Shown: positions 7,884-16,714, counted from the stretch's first letter. The stretch: DNA of 40,475 nucleotides from a bacterium (GCA_021827985.1 JAKATL010000022.1:1-40475), one strand, 5' to 3'. Numbers and translations are program-made. The notes: a model not told the origin generated them from the letters alone.

Positions 7884-8290
7884 ACTGCCCGCCTCCGGCA
7901 GGAGATAGCCGCCCGACCCTCATGATCGTTGTGGAGTACAAACTCCACGGAGTCACCTATGGCGACTGCGTCCCCTACCACTCGGGCCAAGGCGCGAAAG
8001 CCTTCCTCCATGTCTACGAGTGCCACCTGGAACGGAGCTTCGTTGTGGAAGGCTAGTGCGGGGCGCTCGACGGTGGTCACCGAATACACCGAGCCCCGGC
8101 CCCGACTTTCACGCCATTCCCACTTAGAAGATCCACAGCTGGGGCAGACCAACCGGGGCCGGTGGAAGACGCGCCCACAGTCGGCACAGTGCTGATACAT
8201 CAGCTGGCCCCGTTCTAGAGCACTCCAGAACTGCTCCGTGGGGCCGGGGCCAGATGCGCCACGGTCGCGGGCCTGCATGGGGTCAGTCAC
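7880..8290 (-). CDS. DUF35 zinc-ribbon/OB-fold acyl-CoA-associated protein
   Basis: A 136-residue protein with an N-terminal rubredoxin-like zinc ribbon (Cys35, Cys38, Cys49, Cys52 in CADCGRVFHRPRLVCPSCGS) followed by an OB-fold (SVYSVTTVERPALAF... to EFVLHND). This is the DUF35 family, which partners thiolase-fold enzymes. I chose GTG at 8290 because GGAGAAGAGGGG lies just upstream and the ribbon then sits near residue 35 as in relatives; the open frame extends further but those residues lack family features. The 4-base overlap with the thiolase-fold gene fits production of two subunits of one enzyme. In mycobacteria this domain is fused to a MaoC domain in ChsH2; here it is free-standing. 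Confidence 0.87.
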   Translation of the reverse strand: MTDPMQARDRGASGPGPTEQFWSALERGQLMYQHCADCGRVFHRPRLVCPSCGSSKWEWRESRGRGSVYSVTTVERPALAFHNEAPFQVALVDMEEGFRALARVVGDAVAIGDSVEFVLHNDHEGRAAISCRRRAV

Positions 8291-8312
8291 GCGCGCCCCT
8301 CTTCTCCAACTG

Positions 8313-10499
8313 TTATGTGCCTGGCTCGGGATCCCTAGGAAGGCCGAGGAACCGTTCAGCCACAACGTTGCGTTGGATCTCGGAGGTCCCGCCTCCGATG
8401 GTGATACCCCGGCTGCCAAGGAACCACTCAGCCCAGACCCCTTGGTCACCCTCCATCGCTGCCCCTCGGGGACCCTGGAGCTCCAGCCCTAGCTCATAAA
8501 CGCCCTGAGTGAAGGCGGCTAGCAGCTTGCGCAGGCTGGACTCCGGGCCAGGAGCTGCACCGGCGAGACTGCGCAGCTGACGACGCAACTCCATCGCTGA
8601 CATGGAGTGGCCGTCCGCCAGCAAGGCACCAAGGCGGTCCAGAACCACCTGGTCGGAGCGGCCAGGACCACTGCATACCACTTCCAACAACTGCTCCAGT
8701 CCGCGGCCAAACCCAATGCTCCCCATGTGCAGCCGCTCGGAGGCCATTGTCGCTTTCGCCACCGTCCAGCCGCCCCCCACTTCTCCGAGGATCTGGTCCT
8801 CTGGCACCCGGACTTCATCCAGAAAAACCTCGTTGAAGAGAGTGTTGCCTGTGATGTCACGCAACGGGCGGACCTCGATCCCCGGGGAATCCATGCCGAC
8901 CACGAAGGCCGTGATCCCATGGTGCCTGTCGGCAGCCCGCTCGGTGCGCGCCAAGCAGATCCCAAAGTCTGCCTCCCTAGCCTTAGAGGTCCAGACTTTC
9001 TGTCCGCTGAGGACGAACTCGTCGCCGTCTCTCCTAGCCCGGGCCGTCAGTGAAGCCAGATCGGAGCCCGCTCCCGGCTCGCTGAAGAGCTGGCACCACC
9101 GGATCTTGCCCTTGAGAGTGGGCTCGACCCACCGCCTCTGCTGGGCCGCGGTCCCGTGAGCGATCAGGGTGTCCACGATCCAGGCGCCGATGCCCAGCGA
9201 GGGGGGCCGGATTCCAGCCCGCTCCATCTCCTCAGCGATAACCATCAGCTCTGCCGGACCGGCACCCCTGCCCCACGGCGGCTGCAGGTGGGGAGCCACC
9301 AGCCCAGCCGCGGTTAACCCCTCTCTCTGCCCTCCCTGGTCCAGGTCGCTCAACCTGCGGAGTAGCCCGCGCAGTTCGGAGCGCCGGTCCGACGCCTCGG
9401 GTCCCAGCTCGATCCTCATCACAGGACGCATCCCGCCGACCGCCAACTCCGCCGTCCTGAGCCTCCAGGCCCTCGCTCCTCCCAGGAGCAGGCTGACGGC
9501 CAGGGCGCGTCTCAGGTACAGGTGGGCATCGTGCTCCCAGGTGAAGCCAACCCCGCCCAGCACCTGGATGCAGTCTTCTGTGCACCTGAGCCCGGCCTTG
9601 ATGGAGAGGGTGGCCGCGGCCGCGATCGAAAACGAACGGGCAGGGGAGGATCCGTTCCCGTGGCTCGCCTCCCAGGTGGCGGCCCGAGCCTGTTCGGTCA
9701 TCAGCATCATGTCGGCGCAGCGGTGTTTGACAGCTTGGAACTGTCCGATCGGGCGCCCGAACTGTCTACGCTCCCGGGCATGATCAGTGGCGGTGTCCAG
9801 GGCCCACTGAGCGAGCCCGGTAAGTTCGGCCGAGATGAGAATAGCCCCCAGCTCGGTGATCCGCTCCCTGGTCACGGAGCGGAGAACCGCAGCCCTCACC
9901 CGCTGGCCGGGCTCCGCTCTGACCTCGCCGAGTGCGCGGGTTGGATCCAGGGCGGAGAGCCGGCGAACGCTCACTGCCGACGTGTTCACAAGGCACCACC
10001 GCTCTGTTCCCTCTGCGTCGACCGGGAGGATCAGGAAGTCCGCTGCTGGGGATCCCAGGATCGGCCCGCTGCAACCTTCCAGCTCCAGCATCGCCTCCAC
10101 CGGGCGGCCGCACATCTTCCCCACATCCAACCCGACAGCACCGATGAGACTCCCGCTCATCAGCCCTCGCAGGAGCTCCTCTGTCCGTTGACTCGGGGCC
10201 GCCTCGCGCAGCACCAGGGAGGCCCAGATGGTGGGCAGAAGAGGGCCGGGGATCAGCCGGCGACCGGCCTCCTCCAGGAGGACCGCGACCTGCCCCAACT
10301 CCAGGCTGCCACCACCCAGCTCGGTTGAGACGGCAATCCCCGGCCAGCCCAACTCCACGAGCTCGGGCCAGAAGGGCGGTACCGCCGCCGCGTCATCCGA
10401 CAGTGATCCGCGTATCACCTCGCGCCCGCAGCGGGCCTCGGCCCACTCGCGGACGGAGGCCGCCACGGCCAGCTCGGCCTGGCTCAGCCCTATACCCAT
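8313..10499 (-). CDS. Double-length acyl-CoA dehydrogenase (FadE34-like fusion)
   Basis: A 728-residue protein made of two acyl-CoA dehydrogenase modules. The N-terminal half (about 1-355) has RRQFGRPIGQFQAVKHR and QVLGGVGFTWEHD, typical of the non-catalytic partner subunit. The C-terminal half (about 356-728) has CQLFSEPGAGSDLASL, LSGQKVWTS and a closing GGGTSEIQR, in which Gly703 stands where the common catalytic Glu would be. Glu588 in MASERLHMG sits at the isovaleryl-CoA-dehydrogenase-type catalytic position. This layout resembles FadE34/ChsE3 of mycobacteria, which acts on steroid side-chain CoA esters, and suggests a bulky substrate. FAD-bound, passing electrons to electron-transfer flavoprotein. 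It lies 22 bp before the DUF35 gene, in operon 1. Confidence 0.9.
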   Translation of the reverse strand: MGIGLSQAELAVAASVREWAEARCGREVIRGSLSDDAAAVPPFWPELVELGWPGIAVSTELGGGSLELGQVAVLLEEAGRRLIPGPLLPTIWASLVLREAAPSQRTEELLRGLMSGSLIGAVGLDVGKMCGRPVEAMLELEGCSGPILGSPAADFLILPVDAEGTERWCLVNTSAVSVRRLSALDPTRALGEVRAEPGQRVRAAVLRSVTRERITELGAILISAELTGLAQWALDTATDHARERRQFGRPIGQFQAVKHRCADMMLMTEQARAATWEASHGNGSSPARSFSIAAAATLSIKAGLRCTEDCIQVLGGVGFTWEHDAHLYLRRALAVSLLLGGARAWRLRTAELAVGGMRPVMRIELGPEASDRRSELRGLLRRLSDLDQGGQREGLTAAGLVAPHLQPPWGRGAGPAELMVIAEEMERAGIRPPSLGIGAWIVDTLIAHGTAAQQRRWVEPTLKGKIRWCQLFSEPGAGSDLASLTARARRDGDEFVLSGQKVWTSKAREADFGICLARTERAADRHHGITAFVVGMDSPGIEVRPLRDITGNTLFNEVFLDEVRVPEDQILGEVGGGWTVAKATMASERLHMGSIGFGRGLEQLLEVVCSGPGRSDQVVLDRLGALLADGHSMSAMELRRQLRSLAGAAPGPESSLRKLLAAFTQGVYELGLELQGPRGAAMEGDQGVWAEWFLGSRGITIGGGTSEIQRNVVAERFLGLPRDPEPGT

Positions 10500-10544
10500 C
10501 GCAGGTCCGCCACTCGTCTTCGCATCTGTCGCACCGCACTCGCC

Positions 10545-11444
10545 TCACGTTAAGGCGTCGAAGCGGCCGCGTCCCTCCACCGCCGCCCTCAAGGTCCGGT
10601 CGAACTCCCTGAAGACCGCCGACAACTCCCACTGCCCGGTCGAGACGATCTCCCGGTTCACCTCGTAGTTGGAATAGAGGGTGATGCGGTTGCCCCTAGC
10701 CCCGATCACCCGCCCATTGAGCCAGTCGGACTCCTCGCTGGCGAGGTAGATCACCGGGGGGGCCACCTGCTCGGGGGCCATTTCAGATGAGCTGGGCCGC
10801 TGCATCGCCGCAGCCAGCTCGTCGGGGATGGTGCTGGTCATCCGGGTCGCCGCCGTGGGCGCGATGCAGTTGGAGGTTACGCCGTAGCGGGTGAGGGCAT
10901 TGGCGCAGGACAGGGTGAGTCCCACGATCCCCATCTTGGCCGCCGAGTAGTTGGGCTGCCCGGGGGAGCCGAAGAGGCCTGACCCTGACGTGAAGTTGAT
11001 GAGGCGAAACTTGCCGCCCCGGTGCTCGCGCCAATAGACCGACGCGTGGCGGGTGGTGTTGAAGGTCCCCTTGAGATGGACCCGGATGACGGCATCCCAG
11101 TCCTCCTCAGTCATGTTGAAGATCATGCGGTCGCGGACGATCCCGGCCACGTTGACCATGATGTCCAGCTTGCCGAACTCACGGACGGCAGTTTCGACCA
11201 GGCCCCGGGCAGCCTCGAAGTCGGCGACGTCGGCGGGGTTGGATACTGCGCGGCCCCCAGCCTGAAGGATCTCCTCGGCCACTCGATCCGCGGGACCCGA
11301 GCTGCCACCGCTCCCATCCACGTTGACGCCCAGATCATTGACGACCACGGCGCAGCCCTCAGCGGCCATAGCCTTGGCCACCGCCTCGCCGATACCGTTG
11401 CCGCCGCCAGTCAGGACGGCCACCCGCCCATCAAGATATGCCAT
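10545..11444 (-). CDS. SDR-family 3-hydroxyacyl-CoA or alcohol dehydrogenase
   Basis: A 299-residue short-chain dehydrogenase. The NAD(P)-binding motif TGGGNGIG is at residues 12-19, followed by Asp37 in VVVNDLGVNVDG, a form shared with the dehydrogenase part of peroxisomal multifunctional enzyme type 2 and related actinobacterial 17beta-HSD-like proteins. NVAG is at 98-101; the catalytic Ser153 (FTSGSG), Tyr166 and Lys170 (YSAAK) are all present. A clear GAGAAGGAG lies ahead of the ATG at 11444. It has a C-terminal extension of about 50 residues beyond the core fold. It probably oxidises the hydroxyacyl-CoA made by one of the MaoC or crotonase enzymes. It is 45 bp from the double dehydrogenase in operon 1. 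Confidence 0.9.
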   Translation of the reverse strand: MAYLDGRVAVLTGGGNGIGEAVAKAMAAEGCAVVVNDLGVNVDGSGGSSGPADRVAEEILQAGGRAVSNPADVADFEAARGLVETAVREFGKLDIMVNVAGIVRDRMIFNMTEEDWDAVIRVHLKGTFNTTRHASVYWREHRGGKFRLINFTSGSGLFGSPGQPNYSAAKMGIVGLTLSCANALTRYGVTSNCIAPTAATRMTSTIPDELAAAMQRPSSSEMAPEQVAPPVIYLASEESDWLNGRVIGARGNRITLYSNYEVNREIVSTGQWELSAVFREFDRTLRAAVEGRGRFDALT

Positions 11445-11474
11445 GGCCAGTTCTCCTTCTCAGTTGTGCGCCGG

Positions 11475-11975
11475 TCAGGGGCCCTCTGTCGAGTCTCCAC
11501 TAAGCGCTTGCTGCAGTCGGACTCTTGCGTTGTCCCAGCTCACAATTGGGTCTGCAGGGGTGATCCGGATCCAGGCGGCATGCTCCCCGTAGTGGGTGCG
11601 GGTGGCCTTCGAGATCCGGTCCCTGGGCATCCGCAGGCCGCGGTACTTCTCGGAGAACCGGACCAAGGCACGCGACCTCTCCTCGGCGTCCTCCACCAGC
11701 TCGGCCGTTCCCGCCATCACCACTGCGCGCACCTCCGTCCAGGAACAGCCCTCCTCCACCAGGAAGCAGACGCGGGGATCTCTGCGCACTCGTTGCACCT
11801 TGGCGCTGCGGCCAGGAGACATCACATAGATGCGTCGCTCCAGTGCCACAAACCAGACCGGCAGCGAGAGCGGCCAGCCGCCGCGGCGCAGGGTGGTGAA
11901 GATCCCGATATGAGCGCGTTCCAAGAACTCCCAGGCCTCAGCCTCAGGCAATTCCACTGCCTTGGGCATGACCAT
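11475..11975 (-). CDS. PPOX-family flavin/F420-binding split-barrel protein
   Basis: A 166-residue pyridoxamine-5'-phosphate-oxidase-like split barrel. Visible features are an N-terminal helix then GIFTTLRRGGWPLSLPVWF, YVMSPGRSAKVQRVRRDPRVCF, and a later MAGTAELVED strand, in the order usual for F420- or FMN-dependent members. Several starts are possible: ATG at 11975 (after GCTAGGG) keeps clear of the ligase stop, whereas ATG at 12005 would overlap it. Actinobacteria use such proteins with F420H2, and this window also has two LLM-class oxidoreductases, so an F420-linked role is likely but unproven. The exact reaction cannot be read from sequence. Confidence 0.82.
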   Translation of the reverse strand: MVMPKAVELPEAEAWEFLERAHIGIFTTLRRGGWPLSLPVWFVALERRIYVMSPGRSAKVQRVRRDPRVCFLVEEGCSWTEVRAVVMAGTAELVEDAEERSRALVRFSEKYRGLRMPRDRISKATRTHYGEHAAWIRITPADPIVSWDNARVRLQQALSGDSTEGP

Positions 11976-11988
11976 CCCTAGCGCACTG

Positions 11989-13572
11989 TCACTGCAGTTG
12001 TCCATCCGCGCTCGCTCGCATCGCAAGCTGGCTCGCTCCGAGTCGGTCGACCTTGCCCAGCTGGTTGCGAGGCAGCTCATCCACGGCAAAGTAGGACCGT
12101 GGGACTTTGTAGTGGGCGATGCGGTCCCTGAGGTCCCTGCGCAGAACCTCGACATTCGGGGCCATCGCCCAGACCACTGCCGCCACCGGAACCTCGCCGA
12201 GTCGAGGGTCTGGAAGAGGGACAACCACCGTGTCCAGCACGAGTGGAGACAGACGCATGGCGTCCTCCACCTCAGCCGGATCGATCTTGAGTCCGCCGGT
12301 GATGATGATGTCCTTGATCCGGCCGGTTAGGTGGATCAGCCCATCTCGATCAAGCATGCCCAGGTCGCCGGTGTGAATCCAGCCGTCTGCCGAGGCGAAG
12401 CTGTCGCCGGTGAAGGCGTTCGAGCCCATGGTCTGCGTTCGAACCGTGACCTCGCCCACCTCGCCGACGGCACATTCTGCTCCCTCGGGGTCCAGGATCC
12501 GCACTTCCACCCCAGCCGCCGGGCGACCGACCACGCCTGGTCCACGCCTGCCGGCGACCGCGTCTTCGTACCGCTCCTGGGCGATGGTCCCGGCTTCGGT
12601 CATCCCGTACGCCTGCAGCACGGGGATCCCGTAGCGGGTCTCGAAGGCATCCCTGGTGGCAGCCGGTAGCGGGGCGGTGCCAGAGGTGACATAGCGCAGC
12701 CCGCGCAGGTCGACGGGGCCCTCGGCAAAGGCGAGCGCATGGACCATTGCTGGGGTAAGTTGGAACGCTTCGTAGCTCCAGCGCGACAGGAGCGCTCGGA
12801 GGTTGTCAAGGTTGAACTTCGGCACCAGCACGACTGGCCGTCCCAGCCAGAGCCGTAACCCGGTGGAGTAGTAGGATCCGATGTGGCCGAACGGGGTGAA
12901 GATGGTCCCGGGCGCCACGCGGTCCGGGGCTACCGTGTGCCGGAACTCCTTGGTGCGGGCGTAGGCATCGACCATCTGGAGCACTGCTGTCCGCAGCTGG
13001 GCGTGACTGTGGGCGACCGCCTTAGGAGTGCCAGAGGTCCCAGAGGTGCAGATGATGAATGCTGCCATCTCGTCCCCCGGCAGAGCGGGTTCCCCAGCGG
13101 CCGCCTCTGGTCCTGGCGACGCCAGCTCTCCGGTCCCCGACACCGCGACGCTCTCGCCACCGAAGCCATCCAACGGCATCGTGTCCCTGGCCACCACCAC
13201 CCTTACAGCGGTGCCATCCAGGGTACGGAGTGCCTCCGGCGGCGGCAGCATCGCGCTGCACGCGACCGCCGTGCATCCGTGCATCCATGCGGCATACGAG
13301 GCCACCATCCAGGCCGGCTCATTGGTGAGATACAGGCCAACCTTGTCACCGGGCGAAACTCCCAATGCGGCCAGCCGGGAGCGTAGCCGATCCGCCAGTT
13401 GGCGAACTCTCTCATAGGAGAGCGAGACACCATCCGGCGTCAGCACCATCGGCGCCGCCCGGTTGTGCTCACTGCGGAATACGAAGGCATCCGCCATGGT
13501 GGCGGGGATCCAGGGCTGATCGGACTTGCCCTTGACCAAAGCAGCTGCGACCGGCTGGCGCTCGCCCGTCAT
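11989..13572 (-). CDS. AMP-forming acyl-CoA ligase, copy 1
   Basis: A 527-residue ANL-superfamily ligase that would adenylate a carboxylic acid and pass it to CoA. The phosphate-binding loop is TSGTSGTPK at 176-184. It is followed by AYGMTEAG, WIHTGDLG and the hinge GRIKDIIITGGLKI, with the C-terminal catalytic Lys in NQLGKVDR near residue 512. ATG at 13572 overlaps the stop of the upstream dehydrogenase (ATGA). One of three AMP-forming ligases in the window; they differ clearly from one another, so they probably have distinct substrates or are not recent duplicates. Substrate unknown. Confidence 0.92.
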   Translation of the reverse strand: MTGERQPVAAALVKGKSDQPWIPATMADAFVFRSEHNRAAPMVLTPDGVSLSYERVRQLADRLRSRLAALGVSPGDKVGLYLTNEPAWMVASYAAWMHGCTAVACSAMLPPPEALRTLDGTAVRVVVARDTMPLDGFGGESVAVSGTGELASPGPEAAAGEPALPGDEMAAFIICTSGTSGTPKAVAHSHAQLRTAVLQMVDAYARTKEFRHTVAPDRVAPGTIFTPFGHIGSYYSTGLRLWLGRPVVLVPKFNLDNLRALLSRWSYEAFQLTPAMVHALAFAEGPVDLRGLRYVTSGTAPLPAATRDAFETRYGIPVLQAYGMTEAGTIAQERYEDAVAGRRGPGVVGRPAAGVEVRILDPEGAECAVGEVGEVTVRTQTMGSNAFTGDSFASADGWIHTGDLGMLDRDGLIHLTGRIKDIIITGGLKIDPAEVEDAMRLSPLVLDTVVVPLPDPRLGEVPVAAVVWAMAPNVEVLRRDLRDRIAHYKVPRSYFAVDELPRNQLGKVDRLGASQLAMRASADGQLQ

Positions 13573-14738
13573 ACTGCAAGAGGCCCCGACTTGACCAGGT
13601 GGCGCCCGATGATGACCTGTTGGATCTGACTGGTGCCCTCATACAGCCGGAAGAGCCTGGCGTCCCGGTACATTCGCTCCACGACCGTGCCCCGCATGTA
13701 CCCAGAGCCGCCGAAGATCTGCACCGCCCGGTCGGCGATCCGGCCCACCATCTCGCTGCAGAAGTACTTCGCGCAGGACGGTCCGATCCGGGTCTCGCCG
13801 CCCGACTCGAATTTGCCCGCTGCGTCCAGCACCAATGTCTTGCCGGCGTAAAGTTCCGTCTGGGAGTCCGCTAGCAGCCCCTGGACCAGTTGGAAGGCCC
13901 CAATAGGCTGGCCGAACTGCTTCCGCTCGCTGGCGTACCGGGCGCTTTCCTCGAGTAGCCGCTGAGCCATTCCTACGCAGATGGCTGCGATGTGCAGCCG
14001 ACCACGCGAGAGCGACCGCATTGCCCAGTTGAATCCCCTTCCCTCCTCGCCGCCCACCAAGGCGTCTTTGCCCACTCGCATCCGGTCAAAGAAGATCTCT
14101 GATGTCCATGCTCCGTGCTGTCCCATCTTCTTGTCCCGAGGTCCGACCGTGAGGCCAGGAGTTCCTCGCTCGACCAGGAAGGCTGAGATGCCCCCGCCAT
14201 GTGGTGCTTCGTGGTCCGTCTTGGCAAAGACCACGAAAATGTCCGCCACCGGGGCATTCGTGATGAAGCGCTTGGAGCCCGTGATCACATAGCCATCGCC
14301 ATCAGCCACCGCCGTGGTCCTCATGGAATGGGGGTCGGAGCCGGCCTCGGGTTCGGTCAGGCCAAAGGCTGCGATGAACTCTCCGCTGGAAATCTTTGGG
14401 AGGTAGCGACGCTGCTGTTCAGGCGTCCCCTGCCAGACGAGTACCTGCCCGGCGAGACCGTTGTTGGAGGAGAACATCGAGCGGAACGCGGGGGTCGTGT
14501 AGCCCATCTCAAAGGCCAGCCTGACATCCTCGACCATGCCGAACCCCAGCCCTCCGAACTCCTCGGGGATGGCGAAGCCGAACAGGCCCATCCGCGCTGC
14601 GGCGTCTCTGATCCGGGACGGGATCTCATCCGACTCGTCGATCTCCGCCTCAAGCGGGACGACCTCGGAGCGGATGAACCCGCGCACCGACTGGCGCACT
14701 AGCTCGAACTGTTCAGCATCCATCGGCAGCTCCACCAC
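13569..14738 (-). CDS. Acyl-CoA dehydrogenase, canonical type
   Basis: A 389-residue FAD-dependent acyl-CoA dehydrogenase, first gene of operon 1. It shows AFGLTEPEAGSDPHSM, TGSKRFITNAPVADIFVVFA, RKQFGQPIGAFQ and QIFGGSGYMRG. The catalytic base is Glu367 in RLYEGTSQIQ, the medium/short-chain position. It should introduce a 2,3 double bond and hand electrons to ETF. GTG at 14738 gives the N-terminus MVELPMDAEQ; ATG at 14723 is an alternative. A TATAAT-bearing promoter lies about 75 bp upstream (see 14811-14839). The related gene at 22268 has the same catalytic arrangement. Confidence 0.92.
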   Translation of the reverse strand: MVELPMDAEQFELVRQSVRGFIRSEVVPLEAEIDESDEIPSRIRDAAARMGLFGFAIPEEFGGLGFGMVEDVRLAFEMGYTTPAFRSMFSSNNGLAGQVLVWQGTPEQQRRYLPKISSGEFIAAFGLTEPEAGSDPHSMRTTAVADGDGYVITGSKRFITNAPVADIFVVFAKTDHEAPHGGGISAFLVERGTPGLTVGPRDKKMGQHGAWTSEIFFDRMRVGKDALVGGEEGRGFNWAMRSLSRGRLHIAAICVGMAQRLLEESARYASERKQFGQPIGAFQLVQGLLADSQTELYAGKTLVLDAAGKFESGGETRIGPSCAKYFCSEMVGRIADRAVQIFGGSGYMRGTVVERMYRDARLFRLYEGTSQIQQVIIGRHLVKSGPLAV

Positions 14739-14810
14739 CTCGTCAGACGTCTTGGGCTACACCTACTCGCCGGATGGTGCGCACCGTCGCGGCGAGGAGG
14801 TCGCAGGTCG

Positions 14811-14839
14811 TATTATAGCCGCGGTTTGGACAATTGTCC
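14811..14839 (-). promoter_or_regulatory. Operon 1 promoter with an overlapping palindromic operator candidate
   Basis: On the minus strand a perfect -10 TATAAT (14812-14817) stands 17 bases from AGGACA, a 4-of-6 match to the -35 consensus. The -35 and the first part of the spacer are covered by a perfect 12-bp palindrome GGACAATTGTCC (14828-14839). A repressor bound there would block operon 1 and could also act on the divergent enoyl-CoA hydratase gene, whose start is 30 bp away on the other side. The regulator is unknown; the GntR protein in the window is a candidate only by proximity. Confidence 0.55.
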
Positions 14840-14868
14840 TACATCCGTCGAGCACCCAGGAGGGCGAG

Positions 14869-15660
14869 GTGGAGGGACTCAGAGTACGGCGGGACAACTC
14901 CGGAGTGCTCCGCCTGACCCTGACGCGGCCCCAGGTCCGTAATGCCCTCGACGTCGCTACCCAGAGGGCTCTCTCGGAGGCCCTGGAAGGAGTCGCCAAC
15001 GACGAGTCTGTCCGGGTCGTGGCACTCTCCGCCGAGGGAGACCACTTTTGCTCCGGGGCGGACATCGGGGAGGCTGCAGGCCGGCCGAAGCCAGCCCGAG
15101 TCGGCCACATCCAAAGGGGTCTCGGCGTCGGTGTTCACCGGGTGATCTCTGCTGTGTGGAACTCCCAGGTGCCCGTAGTGGTGGCGGTCCAGGGGCATGC
15201 CGCTGGGATGGGCTGCAACCTGGCAGTGGCTTGCGACTACGTGGTGGCCGCCAGGAGCGCAAAGTTCTCGACCCCCTTCGTCCGTCACGGTTTCGCCGCC
15301 GACACCGGGGCGGCCTACCTCCTGCCCCGGCTGGTGGGGGTAGCCCGGGCCCGAGAGATGCTTCTCCTGGGCAGAGAGGTGGACGCCGCGACAGCCGCCA
15401 GTTGGGGGCTGATCAATGAGGTGGTGGACGATGCCCTCGTCGCGTCCCGCCTGGATGAGGTAGCACTCGCCTTCGGGTCGGCTGCTACGGTGGCCGTGGG
15501 GCTGACCAAGGTCTTGCTCCACCGCTCCCTCGACGAGGACTTTCCGGCGGCACTCGCCGGGGAGGGTCCAATCCAGGAGCTCGCGGTCCGGAGCGACGAC
15601 TTCAAGGAGGGGATGACCGCCTTCCTCGAGCGGCGCAACCCTCGCTACCGGGGCGTCTGA
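14869..15660 (+). CDS. Enoyl-CoA hydratase/isomerase (crotonase family), copy 1
   Basis: A 263-residue crotonase-fold enzyme. Oxyanion-hole segments are HFCSGADI (Ala64) and GHAAGMGCNLAVACD (Gly114). The crotonase Glu pair is not conserved: the first position lies in RHGF, and the second has Asp145 in ADTGAAYLLPR, as in many hydratase/isomerase homologues of uncertain reaction. GTG at 14869 is preceded by AGGAGGG, which fixes the start; the open frame extends far upstream over the divergent gene but that part is not coding. The LLM oxidoreductase gene follows after 4 bases, so the two form a small operon divergent from operon 1. Confidence 0.9.
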   Translation: MEGLRVRRDNSGVLRLTLTRPQVRNALDVATQRALSEALEGVANDESVRVVALSAEGDHFCSGADIGEAAGRPKPARVGHIQRGLGVGVHRVISAVWNSQVPVVVAVQGHAAGMGCNLAVACDYVVAARSAKFSTPFVRHGFAADTGAAYLLPRLVGVARAREMLLLGREVDAATAASWGLINEVVDDALVASRLDEVALAFGSAATVAVGLTKVLLHRSLDEDFPAALAGEGPIQELAVRSDDFKEGMTAFLERRNPRYRGV

Positions 15661-15664
15661 GCCG

Positions 15665-16699
15665 ATGCGAATCGGGATCTCCATAGGCCCGTACGGCAGT
15701 CAAGTGAAGACGCCTGTGGCGCTCTCGCAGATCGCCCAGACCGCCGACCGCATCGGGTTGGACTCGCTCTGGGTGGCCGAGGCATACGGGACCGACGCCC
15801 CCACAGTTCTCGCCTTCGTGGCAGCTCGGACGACTCAGATCAAGCTGGGCTCGGGGATCATGCAGATTCCCGGCCGGACCCCAGCCAACGCCGCGATGAC
15901 GGCCATGGGGCTGGACGCGCTCTCGGGGGGCCGCTTTCTGCTCGGCCTCGGGATGTCTGGTCCCCAGGTGGTTGAAGGCTGGCACGGAGTCCCATTCGGG
16001 TACCAGCTCGCGCGGACCAGGGAGTACGTGGAGATCATCCGGGCCATCGTGGCCCGCCGGGATGACGTGGAGTTCCAGGGGCGCCACTACCAGATCCCAT
16101 ACCGGGGCAAGGACTCCACAGGGCTGGGGAGGCCGCTGAAGACGATGTTCCACCCGGTCCGCGACCAGATCCCGATCTACCTGGGGGCGCTCGGGCCCAA
16201 GAACGTGGAGCTCACTGCGGAGCTGGCAGACGGCTGGCTCGCCTTCCTCTATGCGCCAGAGCACGAACGGCTCGTTCAGGAGCCGCTGATGGCCGGCACC
16301 AGAAAGAGGAGCCGGTCCCTCGCCGACCTGGATATTGTGGCCACAGTGTATGTGGCCGAGGGCAATGATCTAGAGCGGTGCCGGGACCGTCTGCGGCCGA
16401 TCTTTGCTCTCTACATCGGCGGGATGGGAGCGCCAGCGCGCAACTTCTACTTTAACCTGGTCTGCCGCTACGGGTTCGCGGCCGAGGCCGAAAGGATCCA
16501 GGACCTCTACGCCAGCGGCCGCAAGCATGAGGCCGAGGCGGCGGTGCCGGTCGAGCTGATCGACCAACTTGGACTGGTGGGGCCTGCCGACCGGATCGCC
16601 AGGAGGCTGCGGGAGTGGGAGTCCAGCGCGGTCGACAGCGTCCTGCTGGGCATCGCAGATCCTGGCGCGGTGGAGCGGATCGTCTCTGCCTTGGACTGA
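15665..16699 (+). CDS. LLM-class F420-dependent oxidoreductase, copy 1
   Basis: A 344-residue luciferase-like TIM-barrel protein. The N-terminus RIGISIGPYG, the segment ADRIGLDSLWVAEAYGTDAP (a first-strand signature), IKLGSGIMQIPGRTPANAAM and GGRFLLGLGMSGP are those of the F420-dependent subgroup (F420-dependent dehydrogenases and methylene-H4MPT-reductase-like enzymes). It would reduce or oxidise an organic substrate using F420 rather than FMN. ATG at 15665 is 4 bases after the hydratase stop, so the two are translated together. Its 3' end is 15 bp from the 3' end of the converging MaoC gene. Confidence 0.9.
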   Translation: MRIGISIGPYGSQVKTPVALSQIAQTADRIGLDSLWVAEAYGTDAPTVLAFVAARTTQIKLGSGIMQIPGRTPANAAMTAMGLDALSGGRFLLGLGMSGPQVVEGWHGVPFGYQLARTREYVEIIRAIVARRDDVEFQGRHYQIPYRGKDSTGLGRPLKTMFHPVRDQIPIYLGALGPKNVELTAELADGWLAFLYAPEHERLVQEPLMAGTRKRSRSLADLDIVATVYVAEGNDLERCRDRLRPIFALYIGGMGAPARNFYFNLVCRYGFAAEAERIQDLYASGRKHEAEAAVPVELIDQLGLVGPADRIARRLREWESSAVDSVLLGIADPGAVERIVSALD

Positions 16700-16714
16700 G
16701 CCCCGGGTTGGCAC

